Assembly (NCBI RefSeq): GCF_001436315.1
Contig: NZ_AYZA01000001.1
Location: 1 to 36,823, forward strand
Source: Ligilactobacillus aviarius subsp. aviarius DSM 20655
Lineage (GTDB): Bacteria; Bacillota; Bacilli; Lactobacillales; Lactobacillaceae
Length of the DNA: 36,823 nt
Direction: 5' to 3'
The translations under genes and the position numbers were made by a program. The notes below the pieces were generated by a model. That model ran no database searches. It worked only from the letters and a program-made list of their open reading frames with translations, and had not been told where the DNA came from. Shown piece by piece: positions 24,854 to 34,009 of the stretch (the stretch's first letter is position 1; every line of letters begins with the position of its first letter).

Positions 24854-25627
24854 CTATTGTAAGCCGCCGCCCATCATCATCATGAAGACTTGAACTCCAA
24901 ATGAAATTACCTTCATAATGATTTCTGATGACAGTAAGTAGAAAATAAAGAATCCTAATCCCATTACTAATGCAGTTACGATTCCGGCATAGATCCGGTC
25001 AAGGCCTTCTTCATTTGAACGGCTGATAACCGCAACTAACACTGCAATTCCAAAAATTGCTGATGCAAAAAGGGTCAATAACGAAATTGCCCGCCCGGCA
25101 ATTCCAAAAAGTCCGAGAACCAAAATTACAAGCGTTAAAATCACGTTGATTCCGCTGTAATGAGTGATGCGGTTAGTATATGCCCAAAAGTTTTCTTTCT
25201 TGCCTGAAACCAAATACCGGCTTACTAAGTATGTTCCACCGATAATAATTGCGGCTGCGATCAAACTGAAAATGAAAAGCTTCAAGTAAACTAACAATTC
25301 AGCAATGCTTGACTTGCCACCATTCAAAACGTAAAAAATGTTGTTGATATTTGCACCGAAAAATGAATTCTTAACTAATACGTGGAAGAAACGGTACAAT
25401 GCGCCGAAGAAAACAAGTAATTCAGCAACAATGGTAACGACCCCATACCATTTTGCACCTTCAACCTCTTCTCCGGGATGGATCCATGAACTTAAGATCC
25501 ACTTAAAGTAATTTAATTTCTTCCCCGTTGCAGCTGCACTTGCTGCATTTGAAGAATTATCCTTATTCTTTTCATCGCCGTGAGGATAAAAAGTAACGGT
25601 TTCTAATTTTGAATCGTCTTTTGACAT
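24854..25627 (-). CDS. Polytopic membrane protein of unknown function
   Basis: 257-aa protein with a hydrophilic, Asn/Ser/Ala-rich N-terminal 40 residues, a segment KWILSSWIHPGEEVEGAKWY that precedes the first helix, then about six membrane helices and a Met/Gly-rich end (FMMMMGGGLQ). It resembles lactobacillar proteins of the Yip1/DUF6574-like type only in general architecture; I do not claim a family. The ribosome binding site is weak (AAAGTGAG). Monocistronic. Confidence 0.7.
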   Translation of the reverse strand: MSKDDSKLETVTFYPHGDEKNKDNSSNAASAAATGKKLNYFKWILSSWIHPGEEVEGAKWYGVVTIVAELLVFFGALYRFFHVLVKNSFFGANINNIFYVLNGGKSSIAELLVYLKLFIFSLIAAAIIIGGTYLVSRYLVSGKKENFWAYTNRITHYSGINVILTLVILVLGLFGIAGRAISLLTLFASAIFGIAVLVAVISRSNEEGLDRIYAGIVTALVMGLGFFIFYLLSSEIIMKVISFGVQVFMMMMGGGLQ

Positions 25628-25760
25628 TCGATCTACTCACTTTCTCTTTATAAAATACAGTTTTATTGTAAACTAATTGATTTCTTTTTTAAAGAAGAGG
25701 GTATTTATTTTCATTAAAAGAATTTATAATTATTTGTGAAAAAAGATGGAGGAGTTTGCG

Positions 25761-26858
25761 ATGCAATTTAAAAAATCATTTCAAGCTGTTATTTACTTTA
25801 TTCTTGGACTCTTGGCGTGTTGCCTGACGGTAAGTTCTGCCCACGCTGACCAGCTATCAAAGCGAATTGACCATATGAGCCTGCAAGATAAAATTGCGCA
25901 GATGTACTTTGTTCCGAGCGATGGCAATCAAAATGACGTTCTCAACGCCATTCAGCAATATCATGTTGGCGGTGTTGTCTTATTCGGGGCTGATTTTCAA
26001 AACCAAACCCCTGACCAGTTCAAAGCCAAACTTGCCGGATGGCAAAAAGCAAGTCAGATTCCGCTTTTTATCGGAACTGATCAGGAAGGCGGGACCGTTT
26101 CGCGCCTAAGTGATAATCCTCAATTAACAAACAACCAGCAATTTCCATCACCGCAAGCATTAAATAATAATATGCAAGCTGAAGTGAATGAAGCCCGAAA
26201 TGTTGCTGGGATTCTTCACAATTTAGGAATCAATTGGAACTTCGCCCCTGTTGCCGATGTTTCAAATAATCCTCAAAGTTTCATCTATCCCCGGACATTC
26301 GGAAAAGATTACCAGCAAACGGCAACGTATATTTCAAAAGTTGTTCCGGCAATTCAAAGTCAAAAAGTGGTTGCAACCCTCAAACATTTCCCAGGTTATG
26401 GAACTGAGGGCGACACCCATACGGGATTTGCTTCAACTAACAAATCGCTTGCTGATTTTCAAAACCAAGACTTTCTTCCGTTCATTGCTGGAATTAAAAG
26501 TCATGCCGATGCAGTGCTCGTTTCACACATTGTGATCAATCAGGTCGATAACCATTATCCGGCCTCATTATCACCGCAAGTTCATAAAATTTTAAGAGAT
26601 CAATTACACTTTAAAGGCGTTATTATCACCGACGACCTTGAAATGGGTGCAATTACCCAATTCGCCCAGGATAATCACGTCAACGCCGATGTTTTAGCTG
26701 TTGAAGCCGGGAACGATATGCTTCTGAGCAAAAACTATCAAACCGGAATTCCGGCAATTGAACAGGCCGTTAAGAACCACCAAATTTCAGAGAAACAGAT
26801 CAACCAGTCTGTATATCGGATTTTAAAGCTTAAAGAAAAAATTGGATTAATAAAATAG
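25761..26858 (+). CDS. Secreted glycoside hydrolase family 3, NagZ-like beta-N-acetylhexosaminidase
   Basis: 365-aa exported enzyme. Signal peptide about 1-29 (ends SSAHA-D). The single GH3 catalytic domain follows: GGVVLFGADF, FIGTDQEGGTVSRL, GINWNFAPVADVS, the NagZ motif KHFPGYGTEGDTHTG, and the nucleophile Asp in IITDDLEMGAI. The second GH3 domain is absent, as in NagZ enzymes. NagZ in Gram-negatives is cytoplasmic; secretion here is like Bacillus NagZ/YbbD, where it trims cell-wall muropeptide fragments. GGAGGAG precedes the ATG at 25761; an ATG at 25746 overlaps the box. The stop codon overlaps the start of structured element 2. Confidence 0.92.
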   Translation: MQFKKSFQAVIYFILGLLACCLTVSSAHADQLSKRIDHMSLQDKIAQMYFVPSDGNQNDVLNAIQQYHVGGVVLFGADFQNQTPDQFKAKLAGWQKASQIPLFIGTDQEGGTVSRLSDNPQLTNNQQFPSPQALNNNMQAEVNEARNVAGILHNLGINWNFAPVADVSNNPQSFIYPRTFGKDYQQTATYISKVVPAIQSQKVVATLKHFPGYGTEGDTHTGFASTNKSLADFQNQDFLPFIAGIKSHADAVLVSHIVINQVDNHYPASLSPQVHKILRDQLHFKGVIITDDLEMGAITQFAQDNHVNADVLAVEAGNDMLLSKNYQTGIPAIEQAVKNHQISEKQINQSVYRILKLKEKIGLIK

Positions 26859-27044
26859 AAGGTGTGACAAAACAATAAAAACGAGCGTGGTGGAAGCAGA
26901 AAAGTGAACGAATCGCGAAGCATAGATTCGGAGCTTTTCGAATTAGCTTCGCGTCACCACACAGCTCGTTTGTTTTGGAACCCGATTATGCGGATATAAC
27001 AAAAAGGTTGCGACTTATATCACAGTTTCATAAGTCACAACCTT
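26857..27044 (+). repeat. Structured intergenic element, copy 2
   Basis: Starts AGAAGGTGTGACAAAAC inside the nagZ stop codon and ends at the degV terminator hairpin. It is closely similar to copy 1. Nested arms: CAAAAC with GTTTTG, AAACGAGC (26879-26886) with GCTCGTTT (26964-26971), GTGGTG (26887-26892) with CACCAC (26955-26960), GCGAAGC (26915-26921) with GCTTCGC (26946-26952). CGAATC and GATTCG flank the GCGAAGC arm and could form a competing helix or pseudoknot. Copy 1 lacks the CACCAC arm. No conserved ORF. Confidence 0.75.
27004..27044. terminator. Hairpin terminator between nagZ and degV
   Basis: AAGGTTGCGACTTA (27004-27017) pairs with TAAGTCACAACCTT (27031-27044) with one G-U on the minus strand. 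T-rich tails are present on both sides (TTTTTGTT for minus, ATTTTTATTT for plus). Confidence 0.85.
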
Positions 27045-27048
27045 ATTT

Positions 27049-27915
27049 TTATTTATATTCATCTGGTTCTGGTTTTTCTGCAAGCGTAATAACGCCAATC
27101 GCATTCAACCCTGTATGAGTCATAATGATTGGACTCGTTAACCGGGCAATGTATGCTGCGTCCTTGCTGTTTTCTGGAAGAACAGCATCCTTCACCTTTT
27201 CCAAATATTCATCGCTACAATCAACATTTGAAAGTGATAATTCCTGAATTGAGTTATCCTGATGCCGTTCTTTTAGTTCTGCACAGTATTTGAAGAATGT
27301 CTTCCGGCTACGGCCCTTCTTGACAACATCCAAACTATTTTCCCGTAAACGGACAATGACCTTCAAATTGATCAATTTGGTCAACATGCTTGCCATCTTC
27401 CCAAGCCGGCCGCCTGACAAGATGTTATCCAAATTATCAACTAAAACATCGATCGTCGTCCGTTCAAGGATATCTTTACAATGCGCTTGAATTTCCGCAA
27501 CCGTCTTCCCCGCAGCTGCATCCTTCGCCGCTGCTAAAACTTGAAATGCTTCACCGCGATCAGTTGACTTACTATTGATCACCGTTACATCCGTTGACGA
27601 CATTTCAGCTGCTGAAACCGCAGTTTGATACGTTCCGCTTAAAACATCCGAAAGCAAAATGGCAACGACCTGGCTTCCATCTTCACCCAAACGATCAAAT
27701 ACATCGACAAACGAACCGACTGCTGGTTGGCTTGTCTTTGGTTTATTCCCCTTTTTCAATTCTTCAACAAGTTCTTCACGGGTGATCGTTTCACCATCAA
27801 CAAAAGTTTGCCCATTGATTTCAATTGTCAACGGAACAATTGTAATGTTATTTTCTTTAATTTCTGCTGGGGTTAACTGAACTGATGAGTCAGTTACAAT
27901 CTTGATATTTGCCAT
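27049..27915 (-). CDS. DegV-family fatty-acid-binding protein
   Basis: 288-aa two-domain DegV protein. IVTDSSVQLTPAEI at the N terminus, the KTSQPAVGSF loop, LLSDVLSGTYQTA with the lipid carboxylate-contacting Ser, DNLDNILSGGRLGKMA and a C-terminal HTGLNAIGV region are typical. Such proteins bind fatty acids and some (FakB) present them to FakA for phosphorylation; no fakA is in the window, so the specific partner is unknown. AAGGAG lies 7 nt before the ATG. Monocistronic, with a promoter and upstream palindrome. Confidence 0.92.
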   Translation of the reverse strand: MANIKIVTDSSVQLTPAEIKENNITIVPLTIEINGQTFVDGETITREELVEELKKGNKPKTSQPAVGSFVDVFDRLGEDGSQVVAILLSDVLSGTYQTAVSAAEMSSTDVTVINSKSTDRGEAFQVLAAAKDAAAGKTVAEIQAHCKDILERTTIDVLVDNLDNILSGGRLGKMASMLTKLINLKVIVRLRENSLDVVKKGRSRKTFFKYCAELKERHQDNSIQELSLSNVDCSDEYLEKVKDAVLPENSKDAAYIARLTSPIIMTHTGLNAIGVITLAEKPEPDEYK

Positions 27916-27947
27916 TTTAAATTCTCCTTAAGCAGTTTTCTATTCTA

Positions 27948-27997
27948 ATTATATATTAAATGTTTTCAAAATCAATATAATATAGACTTAAAGTCTA
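27948..27997 (-). promoter_or_regulatory. degV promoter with upstream palindrome
   Basis: On the minus strand TTGATT (27970-27975), 16-bp spacer, TATAAT (27948-27953). A 15-bp palindrome TAGACTTAAAGTCTA at 27983-27997 sits just upstream of the -35 and may be an operator. Confidence 0.5.
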
Positions 27998-28084
27998 GAT
28001 AGTTTAGCTACCAAACATCTCGGATCATTTTTATTATAGTCGATTACTCCCAATTTTAATAGCCAAATTCAGCATTAATTCCAA

Positions 28085-28121
28085 TAAAAAGCGCGGAAGT
28101 GATTGAAATCACCCCGCGCTT
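28085..28121 (-). terminator. Terminator of the sucrose PTS gene
   Basis: AAGCGCGG and CCGCGCTT enclose TGATT/AATCA; on the minus strand the stem is followed by TTTTATT. Confidence 0.9.
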
Positions 28122-28134
28122 CAAGATCATCATT

Positions 28135-30075
28135 TTATTTTGCGACAACTTTAATGAAATCGTCACCATGGTGAATTTCGTCAGCTTTCTTGTGACCAAC
28201 TTCAGCATAGTTAGCGGTGTTCGTGATAATTGTCATTACAGTTGGATCGTATCCAGCCTTTTGAACAGCGTCAATGTCGACCGTTCCTAACTTATCGCCC
28301 TTCTTAACCGTTTGACCTTGCTTGACAAAGCTTTCGAAGTGTTCGCCCTTTAAGTTGACCGTATCAATTCCGACGTGAATCAGAACCTCGGCGCCTTTAT
28401 CAGATGTAATTCCATAAGCGTGCTTGGTTTCGTAGGCAACTGAAATCTTACCGTCAACTGGAGCATAAATCGTTCCATCAGTTGGAATAATTGCAGCGCC
28501 ATCACCCATCATCTTAGTTGAGAAGACTTCATCGTTTGTTTCTGATAAGTCTTCAACTTTTCCGTTAACCGGAGCAGCAATAACTTCACTGTTTAATGAA
28601 ACTTCTTGCTTTTGTTCAGGTTCAACGTGATCTTCCTTAGCTTCAATTGCTTCAGCTTCTGAAGTTGCAACCGGAACAGGATTTACAAGTTGATTGTGAG
28701 ACTTTCCGTAAAGGAAGGTAACCGCAAAAGCAATTGCAAAACTGATCAATTCACAAATTACATAAACAATGATTGACTTTGTGTTAACTGATAAGAATCC
28801 TAAGAATCCAGCAGATCCAAGGGCAACAGCCCCAACCTTAAAGATTCCGGCAATAAATGAAGCAATGCATGAACCAACTAAGGCACAGAAGAATGGGAAC
28901 TTGAATTTCAAGTTGACCCCAAAGATTGCAGGTTCAGTAATTCCAAGTAATGCTGAAACGCCGGCTGATGAAGCTAAACCTTTTGTCTTCTTATCCTTTG
29001 TTAATGTCATCAAGGCAAAGGTTGCAGCCCCTTGTGCAACGTTCGCCATTGAAGCAACGATGAAGATAAAGTCGCCGACACCTTGGTGGTGAGCAGTAAA
29101 GGCTGAAATCAATTGAACTTCAACAGCTGGGAAGCTTTGGTGCAAACCAGTTAAAACAATTGGTGAGTAAACCGCACCGAAAATCCCCATTCCAAATGCG
29201 CCGGTCGTGTTGTACAACCAAACAATTCCATCAGTGATCAAGTTTGAAACTTCACGCATCACCGGACCAACAACCGTAAATGTTAAGAATCCAGTAATGA
29301 TAACTGAAAGTAATGGGGTAAACGTAAAGTCAACTGCTGATGGCAAGTGCTTGTGGAAGAACTTTTCTAAAATTGAAAGAATCCAAACTGCTACTAATAC
29401 CGGAATAACTTGGTATGTGTATGGTGTTTGGGAAACATGCATTCCAAAAAGGTTCCAGAAATGACCTGCAACCAAGCTTGGGGAGGTCATCATCATTCCA
29501 ATCACGCCACCAAGGAATGGATTGGCACCAAACCGTTTAGCAGCTGAGAAACCAACCATGATCGGCAAGAAGATGAATGGTGCTGAAGCCATTACTTGAA
29601 TCATTTGTGATACCGCTTTGAGTTGCGGAACCATTTGAATAACAGCTTCTGGGCCAAACAAACCTTTTGATGTAATGAAGTTATTCAAGGCCATCAAAAG
29701 ACCACCGGCAACTAAGGCTGGAATCAACGGAACGAAGATGTCAGACAAAAGTTTAACGAATGCCATGATTGGATTTGGTTTCTTTCCGTTTTGGGCAATG
29801 TCTTTCAAATCTTCGGTCGAGGCTTCCTTAACGCCTGTTTCCTTTACAAAGTAATCATAAACATTATTAACATCCCCAGGGCCGATAATAATTTGATATT
29901 GGCCGTTTTGTTTGAATGTTCCTTTAACATCATCATTATTGTCTAAAGCTGCTTGATCAACCTTAGAATCATCTTTTAAGACTAACCGAAGCCGGGTTGC
30001 ACAGTGAGCAGCAGCAACCACGTTGTCTTTTCCAACAGCTTTAACAACTTCAGATGCGACTTTCTTGTGATCCAT
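28135..30075 (-). CDS. scrA: PTS sucrose transporter subunit IIBCA
   Basis: 646-aa fused enzyme II that imports and phosphorylates sucrose to sucrose-6-phosphate. The N-terminal IIB domain carries the phosphorylated Cys25 in [12 protein letters not shown]. The IIC domain (about 105-460) has about ten helices with [12 protein letters not shown] and [16 protein letters not shown], typical of the glucose/sucrose superfamily. An acidic linker (about 470-505) leads to a C-terminal IIA domain with the active His in [17 protein letters not shown]. Specificity for sucrose rests on the divergent scrB-scrR genes. GGAGG precedes the ATG. Its promoter carries a LacI-type operator on the -35. Confidence 0.93.
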   Translation of the reverse strand: MDHKKVASEVVKAVGKDNVVAAAHCATRLRLVLKDDSKVDQAALDNNDDVKGTFKQNGQYQIIIGPGDVNNVYDYFVKETGVKEASTEDLKDIAQNGKKPNPIMAFVKLLSDIFVPLIPALVAGGLLMALNNFITSKGLFGPEAVIQMVPQLKAVSQMIQVMASAPFIFLPIMVGFSAAKRFGANPFLGGVIGMMMTSPSLVAGHFWNLFGMHVSQTPYTYQVIPVLVAVWILSILEKFFHKHLPSAVDFTFTPLLSVIITGFLTFTVVGPVMREVSNLITDGIVWLYNTTGAFGMGIFGAVYSPIVLTGLHQSFPAVEVQLISAFTAHHQGVGDFIFIVASMANVAQGAATFALMTLTKDKKTKGLASSAGVSALLGITEPAIFGVNLKFKFPFFCALVGSCIASFIAGIFKVGAVALGSAGFLGFLSVNTKSIIVYVICELISFAIAFAVTFLYGKSHNQLVNPVPVATSEAEAIEAKEDHVEPEQKQEVSLNSEVIAAPVNGKVEDLSETNDEVFSTKMMGDGAAIIPTDGTIYAPVDGKISVAYETKHAYGITSDKGAEVLIHVGIDTVNLKGEHFESFVKQGQTVKKGDKLGTVDIDAVQKAGYDPTVMTIITNTANYAEVGHKKADEIHHGDDFIKVVAK

Positions 30076-30101
30076 GGTGATTCCTCCTTGGTTTTTATTT
30101 T

Positions 30102-30118
30102 TGTGAAAACGTTTTATA
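30102..30118. promoter_or_regulatory. LacI-family/cre-like operator in the scrA 5' leader
   Basis: TGTGAAAACGTTTTATA with the palindromic core AAAACGTTTT, 27 bp before the scrA start codon and downstream of its promoter, so it could act as a roadblock. It misses the cre consensus at the last two positions and could instead be bound by ScrR. Confidence 0.5.
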
Positions 30119-30136
30119 TTCCTGAGTACATTTATA

Positions 30137-30174
30137 ATGATAGCGCATTCTCAGGATATGTCAATCGTTTATCA
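30137..30174 (-). promoter_or_regulatory. scrA promoter and operator
   Basis: On the minus strand TTGACA (30159-30164), 16-bp spacer, TATCAT (30137-30142). TGATAAACGATTGACA (30159-30174) overlaps the -35 and matches the element at the scrB promoter in 15 of 16 positions, which defines a shared operator for ScrR. Confidence 0.75.
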
Positions 30175-30194
30175 CAAAATAAATAATCATTTTT

Positions 30195-30208
30195 TGAAAG
30201 CGAAAACA
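30195..30208 (+). promoter_or_regulatory. Catabolite-responsive element (cre) between scrA and scrB
   Basis: TGAAAGCGAAAACA fits the CcpA consensus WTGNAARCGNWWWCAW with no mismatch and lies midway between the divergent promoters, so glucose repression of both transcription units is expected. Confidence 0.75.
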
Positions 30209-30234
30209 ATATTGTTATATCAATTATATATTTA

Positions 30235-30273
30235 TGATAATCGATTGACACACTTTGCAAATTTATTTATCAT
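30235..30273 (+). promoter_or_regulatory. scrB-scrR promoter and operator
   Basis: TTGACA (30245-30250), 17-bp spacer, TATCAT (30268-30273). TGATAATCGATTGACA (30235-30250) overlaps the -35 and is the counterpart of the operator at scrA. Confidence 0.75.
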
Positions 30274-30338
30274 AAAAATGAATTTAGGATTTAATAGTAA
30301 TTAATAAAAACATCACTTTAATGAAAGAAGGCTCATTC

Positions 30339-31832
30339 ATGGAATGGACAACTAAAAAAAGATATTTGCCATATAACAAATGGGATGCGGAGACATTACT
30401 TGACCTGCAAGCTCAAGCTGATCGATCACAATCGCAACTCCATTACCATATCCGGCCAAGTTCCGGCTTACTGAACGATCCGAACGGCTTTTCATATTTT
30501 AACGGTGCATGGCATGTCTTTTATCAACAATATCCATTTGGCGCAGTTCATGGATTAAAATCATGGCACCATATGAAATCTGCTGATTTGGTTCACTGGG
30601 AAGATATGGGACTAGCTGTCAAACCTGATACCCAATTTGACAGTAACGGAGCATATTCAGGTTCCGCAACCGTGATCAACGATAAATTATTCTTAATGTA
30701 CACCGGAAATGTCCGCGATCAAGATTGGGTTCGGCATTCCTACCAAAACGGAGCCTGGATGAATCAAGATGGTAACATTGAAAAATTAGCCCGGCCATTG
30801 ATCGAAGCCCCTGATCATGTTACGGAACACTTCCGCGACCCGCAGATTTTAAAACATGGCGATAAATACTATGCGATTTTAGGAGCTCAAGATAAAGAAA
30901 CCGAAACTGGTAAAATCGCTATCTTCAGTGCTTCTGACCTAACCGGTAAATGGACTGATCTTGGATACATTAATTTCACCGACAAAGACATGGGGTACAT
31001 GATTGAATGTCCAAACTTGGTTTTTGTTGATGATCAACCCATTTTGATTTTCTGCCCGCAAGGATTAAATAAGAAAATCACTTCTTATGAAAATATTTAT
31101 CCAAATATGTATGTTGCTGGCAGCAAATTCAAGTTTGACGCTGCTAAGATGACAACGTCTCAAACCGCCCCGATCAATTTGGACGATGGCTTTGATGTTT
31201 ATGCTACTCAAGCATTTAATGCGCCGAATGGAAAAGCTTACGCAATCAGCTGGGTTGGCCTTCCCGACGTGGAATATCCAACTGACAATGAAAACTGGGC
31301 AAACTGTTTAAGTCAAGTTAAGGAACTCTCGCTTGAAAACGGGCGGTTGATCCAACGGCCAGTTGCTGCAATGGGAACTTTGCGCCAAGCCGGACATCTG
31401 ATTCGAACCGAAAAGATCATTGATGGCCGTCAAGTTGTTGAAAGCCACGCTGGCCAACAATATGAATTGAAAATTACCATCGCCCGGAATCAAAGCGGAA
31501 CTTTGCACCTTGCAGGAAACCACACCGTTGATCAAAGTTTGCAACTCAACTTTAATACTGGGAAAGACGCTTTCTTTGAAATTGACCGTTCAAAGGCTGG
31601 CCAAACGTTCAATGAAAAATTTGGTGTGACCCGGAAGATCCGCCTTCCTGAAAACCAAGACCTTGACCTTGATATTTTCATTGATCATTCATTAGCCGAA
31701 GTCTTCGTCAATAACGGTGAACACGTAATGACATTGCGCTACTTTGCCGATCAAAAAAATGATAAAATTGCACTTACAGGAAAGAATTCATTAAACTACT
31801 ATGGAACTTTCTGGAATTTAGCAGATATGTAA
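30339..31832 (+). CDS. scrB: Sucrose-6-phosphate hydrolase
   Basis: 497-aa cytoplasmic GH32 enzyme that splits sucrose-6-phosphate into glucose-6-phosphate and fructose. The nucleophile Asp47 is in LLNDPNG, the transition-state Asp in EHFRDPQIL and the acid/base Glu in YMIECPNLV. The C-terminal beta-sandwich ends with IFIDHSLAEVFVNNGEHVMTLRYF-type sequence. The ATG at 30339 is preferred because AAGAAGG lies 7 nt upstream; an ATG at 30321 overlaps that box. It is followed after 16 bp by scrR and lies divergent from its transporter gene. Confidence 0.95.
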   Translation: MEWTTKKRYLPYNKWDAETLLDLQAQADRSQSQLHYHIRPSSGLLNDPNGFSYFNGAWHVFYQQYPFGAVHGLKSWHHMKSADLVHWEDMGLAVKPDTQFDSNGAYSGSATVINDKLFLMYTGNVRDQDWVRHSYQNGAWMNQDGNIEKLARPLIEAPDHVTEHFRDPQILKHGDKYYAILGAQDKETETGKIAIFSASDLTGKWTDLGYINFTDKDMGYMIECPNLVFVDDQPILIFCPQGLNKKITSYENIYPNMYVAGSKFKFDAAKMTTSQTAPINLDDGFDVYATQAFNAPNGKAYAISWVGLPDVEYPTDNENWANCLSQVKELSLENGRLIQRPVAAMGTLRQAGHLIRTEKIIDGRQVVESHAGQQYELKITIARNQSGTLHLAGNHTVDQSLQLNFNTGKDAFFEIDRSKAGQTFNEKFGVTRKIRLPENQDLDLDIFIDHSLAEVFVNNGEHVMTLRYFADQKNDKIALTGKNSLNYYGTFWNLADM

Positions 31833-31848
31833 TTAAAGAGGATAACTT

Positions 31849-32838
31849 ATGCGGCCAAAATTAACGGATGTTGCCAAAAAAGCAGGGGTTTCACCAACCA
31901 CTGTTTCACGTGTAATCAATAATTATGGATATTTAAGCGAAAAAACAAAAAATAAGGTTTACCAGGCGATCCAGAAATTGAACTACCGCCCAAATTCATT
32001 GGCACGTTCCCTTCAAGGAAAGCAAACCAATTTGATCGGCGTGATCGTCCCTGATATTACCAATCCATTTTTTGCCGAGCTTGTTAGTTCGATTGAAAAA
32101 GAACTATTTAATAAGGAATATAAAATGATCCTTTGCAACGCGAACCATGACAGCCGCAAAGAACAGGAATACCTTCAAATGCTGATTGCCAACCAAGTTG
32201 ATGGAATTATTACCGGAACCCACAACTTAGATATTGAAGAATACAATAAAGTCGGGCTTCCAATTGTTTCTTTCGACCGGACCTTATCAGAAAACGTCCC
32301 AATCGTCAGCTGCGATAATTACCAAGGAGGCTGTTTGGCAACCGAAGAGCTTTATCAAGCTGGATGTCGGCACATCGATTACTTTGGAAATCCGCAATCA
32401 ATTGCCAACCCGACTAATCAACGGTTAAAAGCATACGAAGATACGATTCAAAAGTTTGGTTTAAAAGCCCACGTTCACGCTGTTCGCTTTTCAGAATCAC
32501 CAACGCTAAAAGCCGTTTCAGTCCGGCAATTGCTTGAACAACACACTGCTGATGGAATCTTCTGCTCGGATGATTTAACTGCGCTGTTAGTTTTACAAGA
32601 AGCTCAAAAACTCAACATTCATGTTCCAACGCAACTGAAAGTTATTGGCTTTGATGGGACGAAACTCAATCAGACCTATCACCCTGAACTTTCAACGATC
32701 GTTCAACCAGTGAAGGAAATTGCTGAATTGTTGACTGAATTGCTTTGCAAACGAATCGAAAATCCCGATTTCAAAACGGAAACTAATCAATTTAAACTAC
32801 CCGTCAAAATTCTTCGAAGCAAAACAACGGCTCATTAA
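31849..32838 (+). CDS. scrR: Sucrose operon repressor, LacI family
   Basis: 329-aa LacI/GalR regulator. HTH residues 3-24 (LTDVAKKAGVSPTTVSRVIN) and hinge helix (RPNSLARSLQGKQT) are followed by a periplasmic-binding-protein-like core with LIGVIVPDITNPFFAEL, DGIITGTH, FDRTLSENVPIVSCDNYQGG and VIGFDGTKLNQTYHPELSTI. Gene order and the paired operators upstream identify it as ScrR. AGAGG precedes the ATG. It is cotranscribed with scrB, so it controls its own synthesis. Ends at a strong terminator. Confidence 0.92.
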   Translation: MRPKLTDVAKKAGVSPTTVSRVINNYGYLSEKTKNKVYQAIQKLNYRPNSLARSLQGKQTNLIGVIVPDITNPFFAELVSSIEKELFNKEYKMILCNANHDSRKEQEYLQMLIANQVDGIITGTHNLDIEEYNKVGLPIVSFDRTLSENVPIVSCDNYQGGCLATEELYQAGCRHIDYFGNPQSIANPTNQRLKAYEDTIQKFGLKAHVHAVRFSESPTLKAVSVRQLLEQHTADGIFCSDDLTALLVLQEAQKLNIHVPTQLKVIGFDGTKLNQTYHPELSTIVQPVKEIAELLTELLCKRIENPDFKTETNQFKLPVKILRSKTTAH

Positions 32839-32843
32839 AATGC

Positions 32844-32882
32844 AAAAAAGGCCGGTGACATCAAAGTCACCGACCTTTTTCT
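32844..32882. terminator. Bidirectional terminator between scrR and bile salt hydrolase gene
   Basis: AAAAAGGCCGGTGAC pairs with GTCACCGACCTTTTT (one mismatch) around ATCAAA; T runs lie on both strands. Confidence 0.9.
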
Positions 32883-32895
32883 TTGCTTACAAATC

Positions 32896-33843
32896 TTAGT
32901 AGATTGTAACCTTATCAGCATTCATGTTTTCGTCTGTAAATTGAACGCTCTTCATTTCGAAGTCATCGAAACGGTTGTAGTAATATGTGTTTGTCTTGGT
33001 TGAGAAGCAGCCTGTGTAAACAGTGTATTCATCTTTACCTTGTTCATTGATGACACTTCCATCAATCATTGCAACAGCCTTCAAAATGTTGAAGAACTTC
33101 GCAACGTTTGCCTTTTCGCCGTCAACGGTTGGGTAGCTGGCATTCAAGTAAGCAACCTTTACAAACCGTGAAGCTGGAATGCTGTCGCCTGGTAAGCCTA
33201 AACTACCTGTTCCAACACCCAACGGGCGAATTTCTTGACCGTTCCAATCATGGGTTGTTGCATCGTTTGGTGTTAACCCAGCATAGTTGTTAAGGTTTGT
33301 CATGTGCCATGGATAATCAGGGTTGTTCGTCAAAACGCCAACGTGGTTATCATAAACTTTAAGACCGTCTTTTGTTTGTTCAACAACAACTGATTCTTTC
33401 TTGTCACTGATGATCCAGTGTAATGGAGCAACTGGCATTTGAGGTGCAAATGGAGCATCAACTAAGTTCAAGTTTGCTAAGCCCTTCTTAGCTTCTTCAA
33501 CGGTATCGAATTCTTCCATCAACCATAACATGAATTCGTATGGTGCCATATTTGTCTTGCCGTCAACTGGGCCTTCTGTAAAGTGAGCATAGCGTGGGAA
33601 GTTTAACCCGGCAATTCCAAGACCGTTTTCGTTGATGCAGTCAAAGTACATTGGGTAGTCGCCAGCCATGATTCCCATTCCAATAATTGCCTTTGTTGTC
33701 TTACCATCTTCCAAGAACTTGTATGGTAATTCATAGTTTCTCGGTGTTACGATAACTTTTTCGCCGTATGATGATTCAACATCCAAGTTACGGCCAAAAT
33801 ATAAGTTACCTTCTGAATCATTAAAACGTAAACCTGTACACAT
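32896..33843 (-). CDS. bsh: Choloylglycine (bile salt) hydrolase
   Basis: 315-aa Ntn-hydrolase that removes glycine or taurine from conjugated bile salts. After Met removal Cys2 is the nucleophile; Arg18 and Asp21 are in YFGRNLD, an Asn pair is in VGVLTNNP, and Arg in IPASRFVK completes the site. The MCTGLRF-type start and the long GMGIM/YFDCINENGLGIAGLNFPRYAHF region match lactobacillar BSH rather than penicillin acylase, though substrate preference is not proven by sequence. The ATG at 33843 follows GAAGGGAG; the in-frame ATG at 33861 would mask Cys2 and is rejected. Its neighbour is a candidate bile-salt transporter. Confidence 0.92.
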   Translation of the reverse strand: MCTGLRFNDSEGNLYFGRNLDVESSYGEKVIVTPRNYELPYKFLEDGKTTKAIIGMGIMAGDYPMYFDCINENGLGIAGLNFPRYAHFTEGPVDGKTNMAPYEFMLWLMEEFDTVEEAKKGLANLNLVDAPFAPQMPVAPLHWIISDKKESVVVEQTKDGLKVYDNHVGVLTNNPDYPWHMTNLNNYAGLTPNDATTHDWNGQEIRPLGVGTGSLGLPGDSIPASRFVKVAYLNASYPTVDGEKANVAKFFNILKAVAMIDGSVINEQGKDEYTVYTGCFSTKTNTYYYNRFDDFEMKSVQFTDENMNADKVTIY

Positions 33844-33960
33844 AATAATGTCTCCCTTCAAAATTCACTTATCAACTACTATATAAATAGTTTATCATTC
33901 ACTAAATTGAAAATTCTAATATTATGACTCATATTTAAAGAATCATTAGTTTTAAAACAA

Positions 33961-33995
33961 TAAGCCGTAGAATAAGCTTCATATCCCACGACTTA
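33961..33995 (-). terminator. Terminator of the MFS transporter gene
   Basis: On the minus strand TAAGTCGT pairs with ACGGCTTA (G-U included) around a loop of about 19 nt, then TTGTTTT. Confidence 0.6.
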
Positions 33996-34009
33996 CTGAT
34001 TTTAAAAAA

